A stretch of DNA of 64,000 nucleotides from Sepiola atlantica (lineage: Eukaryota; Mollusca; Cephalopoda; Sepiida; Sepiolidae). Under the pieces are notes generated by a model that had not been told where the DNA came from, searched no databases, and saw only the letters and a program-made list of their open reading frames with translations. Where the stretch lies: positions 133,234,288 through 133,298,287 of the forward strand of contig OY744521.1 of assembly GCA_963556195.1 (NCBI GenBank). The letters are read 5' to 3'. This document shows positions 52,925-64,000 of the stretch, one piece after another. Made by a program: the position numbers and the translations under genes. Within the stretch, counting starts at the first letter, position 1; each line of letters begins with the position of its first letter.

Positions 52925-55900
52925 ATCTACCTTAGCATTTTAGCTGTTCCTAACAAAGAGGGCTGATGCAGAATTGGAAAAAGATGTCTTGTCAATCTGT
53001 TTAAGCAATTTATGGTGTTTTTTCGTCATGGTTCCAAACTATCTAATTACAACGGTAATCTCACATTAACTTCTTTATATTTCCCTAGTCTAATTAATTT
53101 CTATTTAAAATCTTAGTATTTATTTATTGTTTCCTGTTCTTTCTCCTGCACTCTGGTATCGAAAGGGCAGGCTATATCAATTATTAATCATGTTCTCCTT
53201 TTTTCTTAGAAATATTAAGTCGGGTATTGAATGTTCAAGAACCTTATTGGTTTGTATGCGCATGTTCCACAGAAGGTTGTCATAGTCGTTCTCCTGTACA
53301 CCTTCTGGCTCATGCACATACCAATTCCCATTGTTGTCTAATTCATAAAATGTGCATATATTCCAGTATAGTACATGAGCGACTTTTTCGTGTCTCTATT
53401 TTTCATGCTTATATTGTGCTAGCATTGGCCATTCAAATACAACATATGCTAAGGTTTCATCCCTTTCATTACACAATTGGTATATACGTGATTCTGCAGA
53501 TTCTAGATCTTGTGCGAATGGCTTGATCTAGTGCTGGTATTACGGTGCTATCAGTAGATCTTTTGAGATTACCCTTGACCAACCAATTCCAGCTGTCATT
53601 ACCATTAAATGCAGTATTTTTAAAGAATATACAGTGTAGTTTTATTCCAAATTATGTTAACGCTTTCTCTTTTAACCGTTGATTCTTTTTTCACCCCAGT
53701 TATTTGTATTTCCTCTCTTTTCCCTTGATTAAGAAGAATCTCATTACTTTCAGAAATATATTCATATAGGCAAACTTATTCTATATGCACAACATTCTCA
53801 CCACTAAGTAGACATAGCCCAAACTTTTTTTAGGTAGATACAATCGAGGTGCATCTCCTTTTTTGCAAAACCTCCATAAATTGAAAGCATTTTCTCGTGT
53901 TTTGGCATCAAACATGTTAGTTCATCTACATTCTAGTAAAGTATACCGGCAGTATATCGAATAATAGCCACTGCTCTTGCATTGGCAGCATATATTGTAT
54001 TTTGACAGTTGAGGTGTGATCTAAGAATAACCCTTACACAACTAACGTACTCGGCTGTGACTTGTTTTTAATCTTATCCGCCTCAAGATATCACTAGTAT
54101 TTGTAGCCACTCTCACTGTCTACATTCTTTATCATATATGTTGTTTGTAGTTAAAGGCCATCTGAATGGACAAGTGTACCTCTTTTTACAACATGAATGC
54201 CACATTTAGTGATGCCAAATTCCATTCGTATGTCGCTGATAAATAATTTAACTGTATTTTAAGGGTATGAAGTTGGCTTTCATTTTTTTTCAAAAATCTT
54301 AAGGTTATCCATGAATAGTAAGAAGGTGAATGTGTGAAGTCCTTTTCTAAGTCCATATTCTGCCTGCACATTACGTAAGAGAAGTGCCATAGAGATCAAA
54401 CTAATCACTAAAAGCACAGGGGAAATATTATCGCCTTGGAAAATGTCTCTTCTGATGTTCACTAAACCTAATGCAACAGTCCCCGAAGTTAAATTTGTTT
54501 CCCAATTATTCATGCTATTCTTTAAAGCTGTTTGAATCTTAGGGGGCTATTTCAAAAATCCCTAGGCATTTGTGTATCCATGAATGATGGAACATGAAAG
54601 TTATACCCGCACTGTGGCAAGGTTAGTAGTTCTTCGTTTGCAGTTTGACAAAATCATCTTACCAATCAGAAGCTAATCTTTGATGCCACATTATCTTGGT
54701 CGACAAATTTACAGTTCCTCAGGCAGCAAATTGTTTTGGCCCAAATTACCATAAATACTTTCACACAATATGCTAGTGAAAAGTGTCACCATAACTGAGA
54801 GGCAAGTGGTCGGTATAAAGTTGGTCACTAGACCCCCGTTTTGTTTTATATTTTATTATCAAGACTGTGGTGCCCTTTATCAGCCATTTAGAGAAGCCAC
54901 CTGTCGTCAAACAACCATTTATCATTCATGCAAGACGTTGGTTAAGAGCCTGAAGGTTTTTATACCGGTATCCTTGGATTCGTCTGGGTCAGGTGCTTTC
55001 TAATTTGAAAGCTTGTTCACACCCTCCGTAAGCATCTCAACGGTTATTGTTATATTCGTCTGTCGTACTACTCTAGAGGACGCCAGTTTTCAATATCCTT
55101 GATACATTCTACATTATCTCGATGTTTACTTCCTTTTCCTAAATGTCTTACCGGAAGGCACTAGTTGGTCATCATCAGGTACAACGTAATTCCCTCTTTA
55201 AATGCCTTCTAGTTGTTCAAAAAAGAGTTTCTAGTTGTTCTCGAACAGTCTGTTTTATCGATACTGCTCAATTCTGTCGCTGTAATGTTTAACTTTGCCA
55301 GCCTTAGCAACGCCCTGCTATTTCAGTTTTTCAATTACACACTTTACGCATTTTCGGTGTATGTAAAACTTACGGATTAGTGTTTCACAAGCGCTCTGAT
55401 TTTTGGGTGTGCTATTTTCGAGAGCTTGTACTTTACTTTAATTCTTTTCTAAGTTGTTTGATCCGACAATTTAAATGTTTCTCTCACCAGGGTTCTTACT
55501 TTACTTTTTATCGTATTTTGTTATACAATATTGGTAGCAGCTTTAATAAATTTATTACAATGATCAAGATTATTTACTTATAAACATGGAAATGCATCAT
55601 TCACATTGGTCGTGAGAGTTTTAAGTCTTTTGCTATTGGCAAATCTTATGGTCGGCGGGTGTTCTAAATTGCCAGCTCTTAGCTTCTCGTCTAACAATCT
55701 TAAAACATAAATATCTTATTAGCTAATCTCATGTTCCATCATATATTTCAGGATTGCATCTGTGGAAACAGCCTTATGAGCATTAAGTACACTATTTTCG
55801 CTCTCAGAGTGTTTTGTTTTTTCTACTATAGACTTTCCTTCAACTACATCACATTAATTTATCTCCCCAAGTTCGTCTAACACTTCTCTCTCTATTTGTC

Positions 55901-56090
55901 CTTTTAGTTCTTCCATTTCAATACCAGATAACCATTCGTTATTTGTAATCCTCCGGGCTTGCCCTGTAAGTTTTAGATCTGATGATCCAAACAAGCCTAG
56001 CTCATTCCAGCATTGATGCATTCGTGGTATATATCGTATCTTAAGAGGATCACTCTTCAAGTAACATGTCATCACAATTCTATTTAAGGT
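52925..56090 (-). mobile_element. R2/NeSL-type LINE, copy B (near full span, dead)
   Basis: On the minus strand: YIPRMHQCWNELGLF and NEWLSGIEMEEL (N-terminal domain, about 56030-55930); ITVEMLTEGVNKLSN and KAPDPDE (pre-RT, about 55050-54980); VNIRRDIFQGDNISPVLL (RT block 4, about 54460-54410); LLFMDNLKIF (RT block 5, about 54330-54290); CQLCNERDET (zinc knuckle, about 53480); and EHSIPDLIFL (restriction-like endonuclease PD strand, about 53235). Many stops. The RT plus C-terminal zinc knuckle plus restriction-like endonuclease order defines the R2/NeSL/HERO group, which often targets defined sites. Confidence 0.8.
54280..54513 (-). pseudogene. R2/NeSL-type RT catalytic segment, FMDD changed to FMDN
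   Basis: A 78-codon open stretch with RRDIFQGDNISP, where GD replaces the usual GDS, and LLFMDNLKIF. The codon at 54304-54306 is AAC where GAC is expected, removing the second catalytic Asp. It is the best preserved part of copy B. Confidence 0.85.
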
Positions 56091-56739
56091 TTAAGTTCAA
56101 TTAGATCTAGTTTTAGTGTTAGCGTTTCGAGGGTTTCGCTGGATGACGACTTGGGTAGCCTCGTTTGTTTCCCCACCGGATGTTGAGCCTGTACTTGACA
56201 TTCTGGGCCCATATAAGTCATTTTCGGTTTGATAATTTTGAACACTCATGTTGAAATAATATGAGGTCTTCCTTCCGTAGTATTCTTATTGGGATTCTAT
56301 GTCTAGGAGACTTACTATCGAAAGCTGCACACCCAATACAGGTCATGAAATGCAGTTAAACCCTGACATCGTAACAACCGCTTACCATTAACGTTCTCTG
56401 GAATTTGCGTAGCAATAAGCCTTCCCAAAATCCCAGCACTCTCCGCACTCTTCCCGTGAATGTCTGGTGTGTGCTGCCTCTCCCCAGTATTCTCACTATC
56501 CTGGACCCTTTACAGATATTTTATGTGATGTCAGCCCAATTTATTTTTTAAGGGAGAAATCCACTGGTGTTGTTTCTTGCAATTTCTATTCATTGGTTTA
56601 TTTTTGTGTGGTGTCAGCTGAGCCGGTGCACTTTATTGGAGAAGAGGACTAATGATGTCGTGTTTCTAGCAGTTTATCTTCTTTGGTTCGTGATGTGGTG
56701 TTCTTCATGTGTGTTTGGTTTCGGGTTGGTTTCCGCATT
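56091..56739. other. Spacer between two R2/NeSL-type copies
   Basis: Between the C-terminus of copy A and the N-terminal domain of copy B. It may hold the 3' untranslated region of A and the 5' untranslated or zinc-finger region of B; a weak minus-strand stretch PSRHPAKPSKR lies near 56130. No firm feature. Confidence 0.4.
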
Positions 56740-57603
56740 GGAATGTTCCCCCTAAGATTGCAGCTGTTTTAGAAAATGTGCTCAGTTCTTTATCTAGTAT
56801 TGGTATTATACTGATTTTTTTAATGCTCTATATCCCTGTCAGTTCTCTGGCTAGTTCCATGTATTTGCTTTGTTTTTCCGTCTCTTCAATATTTACTATG
56901 TTGTCTGCTTGAACGGCTAAGTCTACGATTTGTCAGAATTTCTCCTTCTTGTAAATTATTATGACATCCGGTCTCCTTGCTTGTATGACTTTGTCTGTTT
57001 GTATATCCATATCCTGGAGGATTTTTTAGGTTTCGTTTTCCAGTACTGTTTCTGGTTTATGTATGTACCATCTGTCTGCATCGTCAAAAATCAATCGTTC
57101 CCAGTGTACTGCTAACCCCACAGCGTCATGTGTATTCTTGTTTTTTTATGGGGGGGGGGCATGTTTGCTGCCTTAACTTTTAAAATATAGTTTACAGTTT
57201 CGTCTATTTGTCTACAGAGTCTGCATTTACTGTTTTTGCTTTAATGTTGTTTGTCCTAATTACATTATTCTGTGCAGCCATAAGTAAAGATTCCGTGTCT
57301 CTGTTAATGTGCTCTTTTCTTAACGATGCCCAGATAATTTTTGGTTTCTTCTCTTGTCAGTCTTCTGAAACATCCATGTAGTTATTTTTCTTCCCACTTT
57401 ACTTCTCTTGTCGATTACTTTCTGGTTTCGGTTTTTCCCTACTTGCTCGTTGAAACAGAGTAGCTTGCCACGGTGATACGCCTTTCCGTTTTTTGCGTTA
57501 TTTATTTCTTCAGCTCTGTTTTTGTGTCTTCCACACAGCCTTCGATACTTACTAGTGCTCTTCCCTCTGTTATTTCTTTTTACGTAGATTCTGTCCGTAT
57601 CGT
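56740..57603 (-). pseudogene. R2/NeSL-type LINE, copy A (C-terminal part only)
   Basis: Minus strand: DTDRIYVKRNN (about 57590), VSIEGCVEDTK in a shifted frame, CRLCRQIDETVN (zinc knuckle, about 57215), AVGLAVHWE (about 57110), RWYIHKPETVLENE (about 57060), QARRPDVIII followed by QIVDLAVQAD (restriction-like endonuclease PD...D motif, about 56980-56910), then ELARELTGIY and a VP(I) strand. These are the blocks of copy B in the same order but distinct in sequence. The 5' part is cut at the trinucleotide repeat at 57603. Confidence 0.78.
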
Positions 57604-57634
<31 letters not shown>

Positions 57635-57732
57635 TTATTATTATTATTATTATTATTATCATCATTATTATTATTATTATTAGTAGTAGTAGTAGTAGTA
57701 GTAGTAGTAACAAAAATAATAATAATGATACT
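57603..57732. repeat. (TTC)n-(TTA)n-(TAG)n compound trinucleotide repeat
   Basis: Ten TTC units, TTA units with one TCA, then about ten TAG units and AATAATAAT. It abuts LINE copy A. Confidence 0.97.
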
Positions 57733-57734
57733 TA

Positions 57735-58520
57735 TTTTTAGTAATTATTATGAATAAATATTATTAATTGTTACTCACTAAAACTAGCCATAAGAGTTAT
57801 TAATAGTGATCAAGTTCGCCACTCCCATCGGTGTTTTAATCGTTTCAGAACTTCCAAAGCCACTGTTTCTGTTAGTACTATTATAAATATTTTTATTGTT
57901 TACTCATTAAGTTTTACAAAAGTCATCATCAGCGATTGCTAAATGACAATAACAAGTGGTGGTCCATAGAGTCAGAGTGACAAAATTGCTCTGCAAATGT
58001 CCAGAACTCTCAGCTACTGTTAATAACCATTACAAATAGCTTCGAGTGCTGGCAGCAACTGTCTACCACTAATAACTTGCTGATGCTGGCCGTTTACTTT
58101 CACTGGAATAAGCAGCCTCAGGATTCTAGTATTTCCTTTGCTTTCTAGTGGAGCTCTGGGTAGTGCTCCCTCCCCATCTGTTTTTTCTCTCGTCTGTTTT
58201 CTCTACTCCCTGACACTTCATAATCATTTTCTTGTGGAACCAACTGATCCGACGTCGACAGCATTTGTTTAATTTTCTTCGACGCTTTAGTAGTTTACAT
58301 TCCTTTCGTTTCGTGCAATTTTTTTCTATGCTTCAAGTTGTGTGGGTGCAGCGTTTTTCCTTTTCAACTTACACATAATTGATCGATGAAATCTGATGTA
58401 TGTAAGTTACTTTCGGCGATTGAGGAGGTTTCGTAAACTATTATATTTCAGCAACATCTGTATTTTTCAAAGATATCTGTAGTTGGTCATAAAGATTGGA
58501 GTTTCTTTCAAATATTTAAC
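57735..58520. other. No supported gene
   Basis: Contains no recognisable LINE continuation, RNA gene or domain on either strand. Confidence 0.45.
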
Positions 58521-58524
58521 ATCA

Positions 58525-58539
58525 GTATTATTATTATTA

Positions 58540-58597
<58 letters not shown>

Positions 58598-58642
58598 CAT
58601 TATTATTATTATTATTATTATTATCATTATTATTATTATTCA
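58525..58642. repeat. (TTA)n microsatellite
   Basis: TTA units with four TCA interruptions spaced through the tract. Confidence 0.97.
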
Positions 58643-58965
58643 CTTTGAGTTCTCACACGGGTAATTACCGGTGATCGCTAAACTTACAAAAAAACTGGTG
58701 CTTCCTGTACTTTGAATGTTTACGTCATCAGATGTCCTCTACTCACTCTTGTCTTTTTATAACTGTTGAATGTCATTTTGCGTTCTGACAAGAGCCGTTT
58801 ATTATATTAAAGCAGGTGGTATTTATTGTAGTTTAAATATTCAGAAGCCTGCTTAGATTTGCAGTAATCAGCGATGTTTTTTGCACAATTTCCGTACATC
58901 GAATGCACTTGTTCCAGTCGTTTACCATTTAGCTCTCCCCCCTTTCTCTCTATACCTCTATGTGT

Positions 58966-59105
<140 letters not shown>

Positions 59106-59138
59106 CTGTGTAGCAACCACTGATTATTCCGTTCAGGA

Positions 59139-59438
59139 TCATATTGCCAATAAACCTTCAAGTGATTCAAACATTCGTTGTATTTTTCCAGTGTAATTAT
59201 TGATTGTTCCATTTCTTTCTGGCTTTACCGCACTATGTAGGGTATCAGATAATGGTACTTTGCGTACATATCCAGTTTCATTGCATGTTCCATATATACT
59301 ACTGTCTGTGCTTATGGGGTGCACTCTTATTTTAACGTACCCGGGATGTGTCAGTCTCGGTATGACTTTGTCATAATATGTCGAGTCCACTGCTTTCAGC
59401 AGTGTCGTTGTTTCTATCAATATTACGAATATTATCAT
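59139..59438 (-). CDS. Unassigned small ORF with hydrophobic N-terminus
   Basis: First ATG at 59436-59438; about 99 codons. The N-terminus [19 protein letters not shown] is hydrophobic enough to be a short signal sequence, followed by a soluble stretch with one Cys and possible N-glycosylation sites (NETG, NYTG). Composition looks protein-like although the locus is AT-rich. An upstream in-frame TGA lies just before the frame. No family is recognised and no splice sites are convincing. Confidence 0.22.
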   Translation of the reverse strand: MIIFVILIETTTLLKAVDSTYYDKVIPRLTHPGYVKIRVHPISTDSSIYGTCNETGYVRKVPLSDTLHSAVKPERNGTINNYTGKIQRMFESLEGLLAI

Positions 59439-59787
59439 GATTTTCTTTTTCAACCAGAGTGCTCACACGAGTTATGTATAATATTAATAATCTGGAAAAA
59501 ATAGTGGACGTGTTCTCCTGAAATCCCATTGACAATGACTTTCCTCAGACTGTCACTGTCTCGGGTCTATTTTTGATTTCCATTACAACTTAATATGTGT
59601 GCTCGTCCCTAGCCGTTTAACATCGTTAATGACGCCCGATGATTTTCTCTTAGTTTCGGTACTGTTTATGATATTCTAGTCAAAGTCTACGTGTTGCTAT
59701 ATATCCTCAATATACCAATGCTATTACAATCTTTACCGTCGTTTTCTGTGATACTTCATACTCTGCGATATCTCCGTGGAGGATATA

Positions 59788-61101
59788 CAAGATAAGTCAA
59801 AATGTACACAAACGTATGTTGTTCAAAATGATTATACCAATCATATATTAGTAAACATTACTTTTGTATATGTTATAGACATATGCATGGCATTTGTATG
59901 ATTAATTTTTTTCATACTTTACTAGTCATTATTTTCATCATGCCTCTTGATTTGGAAACTAGACTGGAGCTAGTCAAATTGTATTATGAGAATAATAAAA
60001 AAGCAGATGCAACAACGAGAGCATACAAAAAGATAATTGCCATGCGAAATAATCCATCACCGTTATCTACTCTGACACGATGGCTTAACAAATTCAAGAG
60101 CAGAAACATACTCCATGATTTGCCACTAAGCGCCAAGCCGTAACTGGAAGAAAATCATGTGGGTGTGGTTGTAAAAGCAATCACAAGCTTACAACCAACG
60201 AATCCATTTGGGCATACAAGTTCACGAGGTGCAGCTTTGCTCACAGGCATTCCTCGACGCAGTGTTACACATATTCTTCATCAGCAAGGTATGTACTCTT
60301 ACAGCATCGATCTAGTCCAATCTATCACTGAGGCAGACAAATCACGACTTGCTTTTGCAAATTGGTTTATGGAACATCAGTTTGTGTTAAAATACGTGCT
60401 GTGATCAGACTAGGCTTATTTCTCGCTTGACAGCTGTGTTAACCACCACAACTGTGTAATTTGGAGCTTTGAAAATCAGAAACCGGTTTTAACTAAAAGT
60501 CTAAATCCAGAAAAGTGTTGTGTGTGGATAGCATTTAGTGCTGAATGTCGATTGCAACTATTTTTCTTCGGCTTGACAATTGATCGAGTAAATTATACCG
60601 CTTTGTTTTACGACTCTCTCATCCCTCAGTTACAGAGCAAGCCTACCATGAGGGATGTTGTCTTTCAACACGACGGAGCTCCTCCCCACTATTATTGTTA
60701 ACTCGTGATTTTCTGTCTTCAAAATATTACGAACATCGTGTGAATTGTCGAGGATACGGAACACCGTGACCACAAAAGTATCCGGGTCTCACCCAACTGG
60801 ACTACTATTTGGGAGCATGCTTGATGGCCGCGTATTCCATTAATGTTTGCCTAACAATTTAAATGAGCTCAATGATCGCATCATTTCAGAGGTTAATAAA
60901 GTTTCCTGTGGTTTACTTTGGAGTATCGTGAATATATTGGTGTGACGTACAGACCTGGTGATTGAGGAAGAAGCCGGTATAATTGAACATTGGTGTTAAT
61001 GTTACAACCCCTATTATTTGATTATATTTAGTTTTATGTAATATTATTTAATATACATGTAATAAAGACTTCATAATTTGCGAGCATTTTGATTGACCCT
61101 G
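59788..61101 (+). mobile_element. Tc1/mariner-superfamily transposon with DUF4817-like transposase
   Basis: Imperfect terminal inverted repeats of about 17 bp (59788-59804 and 61085-61101) share CA-G and the inner TCAAAATG, and both ends are flanked by TA (59786-59787 and 61102-61103). The transposase remnant fills the plus strand between them. Length is 1314 bp. It is unrelated at sequence level to the mariner element at 42.3 kb. Confidence 0.82.
59940..60960 (+). pseudogene. DUF4817-type transposase (dead)
   Basis: ATG at 59940 opens MPLDLETRLELVKLYYENN, matching the start of the DUF4817 helix-turn-helix domain (R-ELVRLYYxNxxxATAA-R-Y). After a stop at 60141 the frame continues with HTSSRGAALLTGIPRRSVTHIL, the second DNA-binding helix region. 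Catalytic blocks: SD-AYF (first Asp at 60408-60410, flanked by stops where WSDE is usual), VVFQHDGAPPHY (second Asp at 60672-60674) and KYPGLTQLDYYLG (about 60776-60815), where the SPD Asp is Gly (codon 60785-60787). The loss of the third Asp plus several stops shows that it is inactive. Confidence 0.85.
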
Positions 61102-61104
61102 TAT

Positions 61105-61690
61105 TATTATTCTACTCACTAGGACATTTCGCCGAATTTATTATAAGTGATTACTCAGTGATAATAACTAGTGAAAGTGTTCCTGGATCCGAATGGTAAG
61201 AATTCTCCTCAGGTGTTAAGGAATGTTATGTTCATATGTACGGTATTACATTCCACATACATTAAACAAATGAGATCGTCTGATCGGCAATGATAGTGGA
61301 TCATATTAGTAGGGTAAACAATCCGAATCGTCCAATTTTAAAATTAATTATTCCTAAATCAATATCTGTAGTTCATTCAACAATATAATTTTTAATAAGT
61401 GCATTTCAAAAAGTGACATTCGTTTTATTAATTTAAAGAATATTTAGTTAGCAATTATAACAATGAGATAATTTTTTTTTAATTTTTTACAAAAATTACA
61501 TGGAAATGAATAAATATATATAGACAAAACATATCCGATCTATTTATTTTAAGAATATTTAGCTTATAATTGCAATACTTTTTACGATAGAAAACATTTT
61601 TTTTTTCTTAGTAGTATTGACCATGTGAAGGATTCATCAAATAAAAATAAACATTATTATTATTAACCATAGATTGAGTGGCAACAAGCT
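61105..61690. other. No supported gene
   Basis: AT-rich flank without recognisable features. Confidence 0.5.
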
Positions 61691-61691
61691 T

Positions 61692-61692
61692 C

Positions 61693-61768
<76 letters not shown>

Positions 61769-61802
61769 GTTGTTGTTGTTGTTATTATTATAATTATGAT
61801 GC

Positions 61803-61843
<41 letters not shown>
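61692..61843. repeat. (TTA)n-(TTG)n-(GCT)n-(GAT)n compound trinucleotide repeat
   Basis: Four motif classes follow one another, each one base different from the last: TTA to 61768, TTG to about 61781, GCT 61799-61824, GAT to 61843. Confidence 0.97.
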
Positions 61844-61849
61844 TCACCG

Positions 61850-64000
61850 CTTTTTATAACAGCTATTTCCAGTGAGTATCCCTGATAGCAACCATTGATT
61901 GTTTCGTGAATATGGATACTGACATTTTTAATCAATATTCTAGTAGTTTGTGTATTATCAATATATTACCGACTTTAAGCTCTTTCACCAGCCATTCCCT
62001 GGATTCCGACATACGCCAAGTGCCTTTATTGTACCAGTAATTTCATTATTATTGCAAATCGCTTGATGTTCGTGAACTAGTTATTACTCGCTAATAACGG
62101 CCGGTGATCTGTTTAGAATCTCAGTAACCGTAAGTACCCTCCCCTTTCCTTTTCTAGTTGCAGTTTTATTTGTATTGTCTTCCACTTTCTCTCCATCCTT
62201 CATCAGGCACTCCGTGGGTTATGTCTTGTGGTATTAACCGTTGTTGGTGTAACTGTTTTATTTTTTTGGTTCGGATCGCCGATTTTAGCCTTTCGATTTA
62301 AGCATGTTATGTAAACTCCCGAGAAATGCCGACGCGATTATCCAATCAGCTGTCAGCTATCAGACGAAAAATCTTCTAACGTATATTGAAATTAATTAAA
62401 GACAGCACATTAGAAGTATTTAGGGGCATATACAAAGACAATTTGTTACGAACCTCGTCAGATCGGAGGCCCAGGGCATACTATTGAGATATACGAGTCT
62501 CTGTTTAATCCTAACTCTTACCCTGAACCGAGTCTAACATAACCCTAAAACTCACCCTTCTCCAAACGCTTACGCGAGTGATTAGAAAAACAATGTCAAA
62601 AAGCAACCATAACACACACATAAAATTCCTTTTCAGTTTTAAGAAACACAAAAAACTACGTTTTAACCAGTTGACATAATACCAAATGAAATGTAAAACA
62701 AAATAATAAATATATATATTTATTAACATTTGTTTAGCATCGTTTTGTTTCAAAAATACATAAAACATATTTATTAAGAGTGATTTCGCATTGTTTAGTT
62801 CGTTTTTGTTGTTATTTACTATATTTCTTGAAAATAGAACTGAAAAATACGACGCAACAACGTATCGAAGGTATCGTCTGTCAACATTCGCCTCGGTATT
62901 TTCTCGGGGTTTTACGTAACATACCCAAACGCTGCCGACGCGAAGTTCCCGGAAACTGGTTCATGTACGATACATCACCGGGATATTTAAAGATAGGTAT
63001 GTGTTGCTTCAATGGCATAATCAAAAATTGGTCCTATCGGGGTCTCGTATAGGGAACGGAAAACGCCGGATGAGGTAGTGAATCGATCTGGGCTTGTTGG
63101 CAATCTCGATGCAGTGACGATATTTTGATTATTGATTCTATTCCATCTTCACATTTACAGAGATAAAACTATTTAAGATGTAAACGTGATTGACCTGCTG
63201 ACTACTGATAGAGTATACTATACACATCCATGGATGCGTTCAGTTTAAGAAGGCAGCATCGGGCAAATTCAGAAAGCAATATAACAGTGATTGAATTATT
63301 GAATGGAAGTCGGTGTCTGACAAAAGATAAAGTTTATTATCCATATTTCTGATAAAAGATTACCCGTTTTTGTTTAACATGTAGGGCATCAGTGAGAGTA
63401 AACACGTCATTTCCACACCGCTATAGGCAATCGTTAGTATTTCTCTATTAGAAAATAAACAGCTAAAAAACACAGATGTTCAATGTAGTGCGATTTCTAT
63501 ATGCATATAAACATTATTTTTGAAAACTCGAAGCCAGGATTTTGGGGGAAATATGACAGAAAAATAACTTCTTAGTGGTTTACAAAAAGATAATAGAAGC
63601 ATTACGATAGGTGTGACGGGTTAGTAATTGATGACGATGTATATTAGGCGACGATATTGCCCGTTTTTCTTTTAAACTTCATCGAGTAAATCCTATTTGT
63701 GTCATCAAAATTAAGTTGAGTGACATATTGTGGTGCGTTTATTTAGCTTTACTACTTTCTATCCAGGCATGGTAAACACGTGGCGTAGTTTATTTATCGA
63801 ACTGAGTGTTTCCTAGCAAACATGATGAGTATTTTAATATATATCAGCATATATAAAAATAGGTTCATATAAACGAATGTCTAACATTTTTTACTAAGGG
63901 GGACTAAATAATCCAATTAATTTGAGAGATAATTCGTCTATATAAATAATAGCAATAACGTATTCCATATGATTTAATGAATAGAGAAAAATGTGCCAAT
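61850..64000. other. No supported gene
   Basis: No recognisable domain, RNA gene or mobile element. The plus-strand open stretch at 62780-63052 has mixed composition but no motif I can name. Confidence 0.5.

Overview
The window is AT-rich metazoan DNA with no complete host gene that I can support. It is crowded with (TA)n, (CA)n, (TTC)n, (TTA)n and (CTAT)n microsatellites and with old, broken mobile elements. The element mix (Penelope-like elements beside CA/TA microsatellites, an R2/NeSL-type LINE, mariner-type transposons and a long-ORF family with a FEN/PIN-like nuclease signature) fits a lophotrochozoan, most plausibly a coleoid cephalopod such as an octopus. The species assignment is inference.

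Layout. 0-8 kb: no gene; a diverged direct duplication (2.34-3.43 versus 3.93-5.6 kb) split by microsatellites. 8.3-17.1 kb: a composite block. A degraded but nearly full-length Penelope-like element (PLE-1, minus strand) has RT and GIY-YIG parts between two ~1.4 kb direct repeats (pseudo-LTRs), plus a third partial copy in inverse orientation. All three copies carry a hammerhead-ribozyme-like fold. Next comes a 5'-truncated second PLE (PLE-2, minus). The block is bracketed by two inverted copies of an unnamed repeat A. 17-26 kb: mostly featureless, with a decayed repeat at 21.1-22.9 kb. 26.25-27.71 kb: a large imperfect inverted repeat with arms of about 600 bp. 31.0-34.9 kb: a wrecked copy of a long multi-domain ORF with Cys motifs, GDAD/D-TD/GCD acidic motifs and a Cys-rich tail. 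36.7-39.2 kb: minisatellites and one copy of a hairpin-ended repeat B; its inverted partner lies at 47.15-48.75 kb. 42.3-43.6 kb: a mariner-type element with both 29 bp terminal inverted repeats and TA flanks. 46.3 kb: a 5S-rRNA-derived fragment. 49.05-51.2 kb: a LINE with APE-type endonuclease remnant and RT (minus). 52.9-57.6 kb: two R2/NeSL-type LINE copies in a row (minus). 59.79-61.10 kb: a second Tc1/mariner-superfamily element with an N-terminal DUF4817-like domain, imperfect inverted repeats and TA flanks.

Every transposition enzyme I can read carries stops, frameshifts or a lost catalytic residue, so none looks autonomous as given. In PLE-1 nearly all lesions fall in homopolymer runs, so some could be assembly errors. 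The observations most worth following up are the ribozyme-bearing PLE-1 terminal repeats, the 31-35 kb nuclease-like ORF family and the 1.4 kb inverted repeat.
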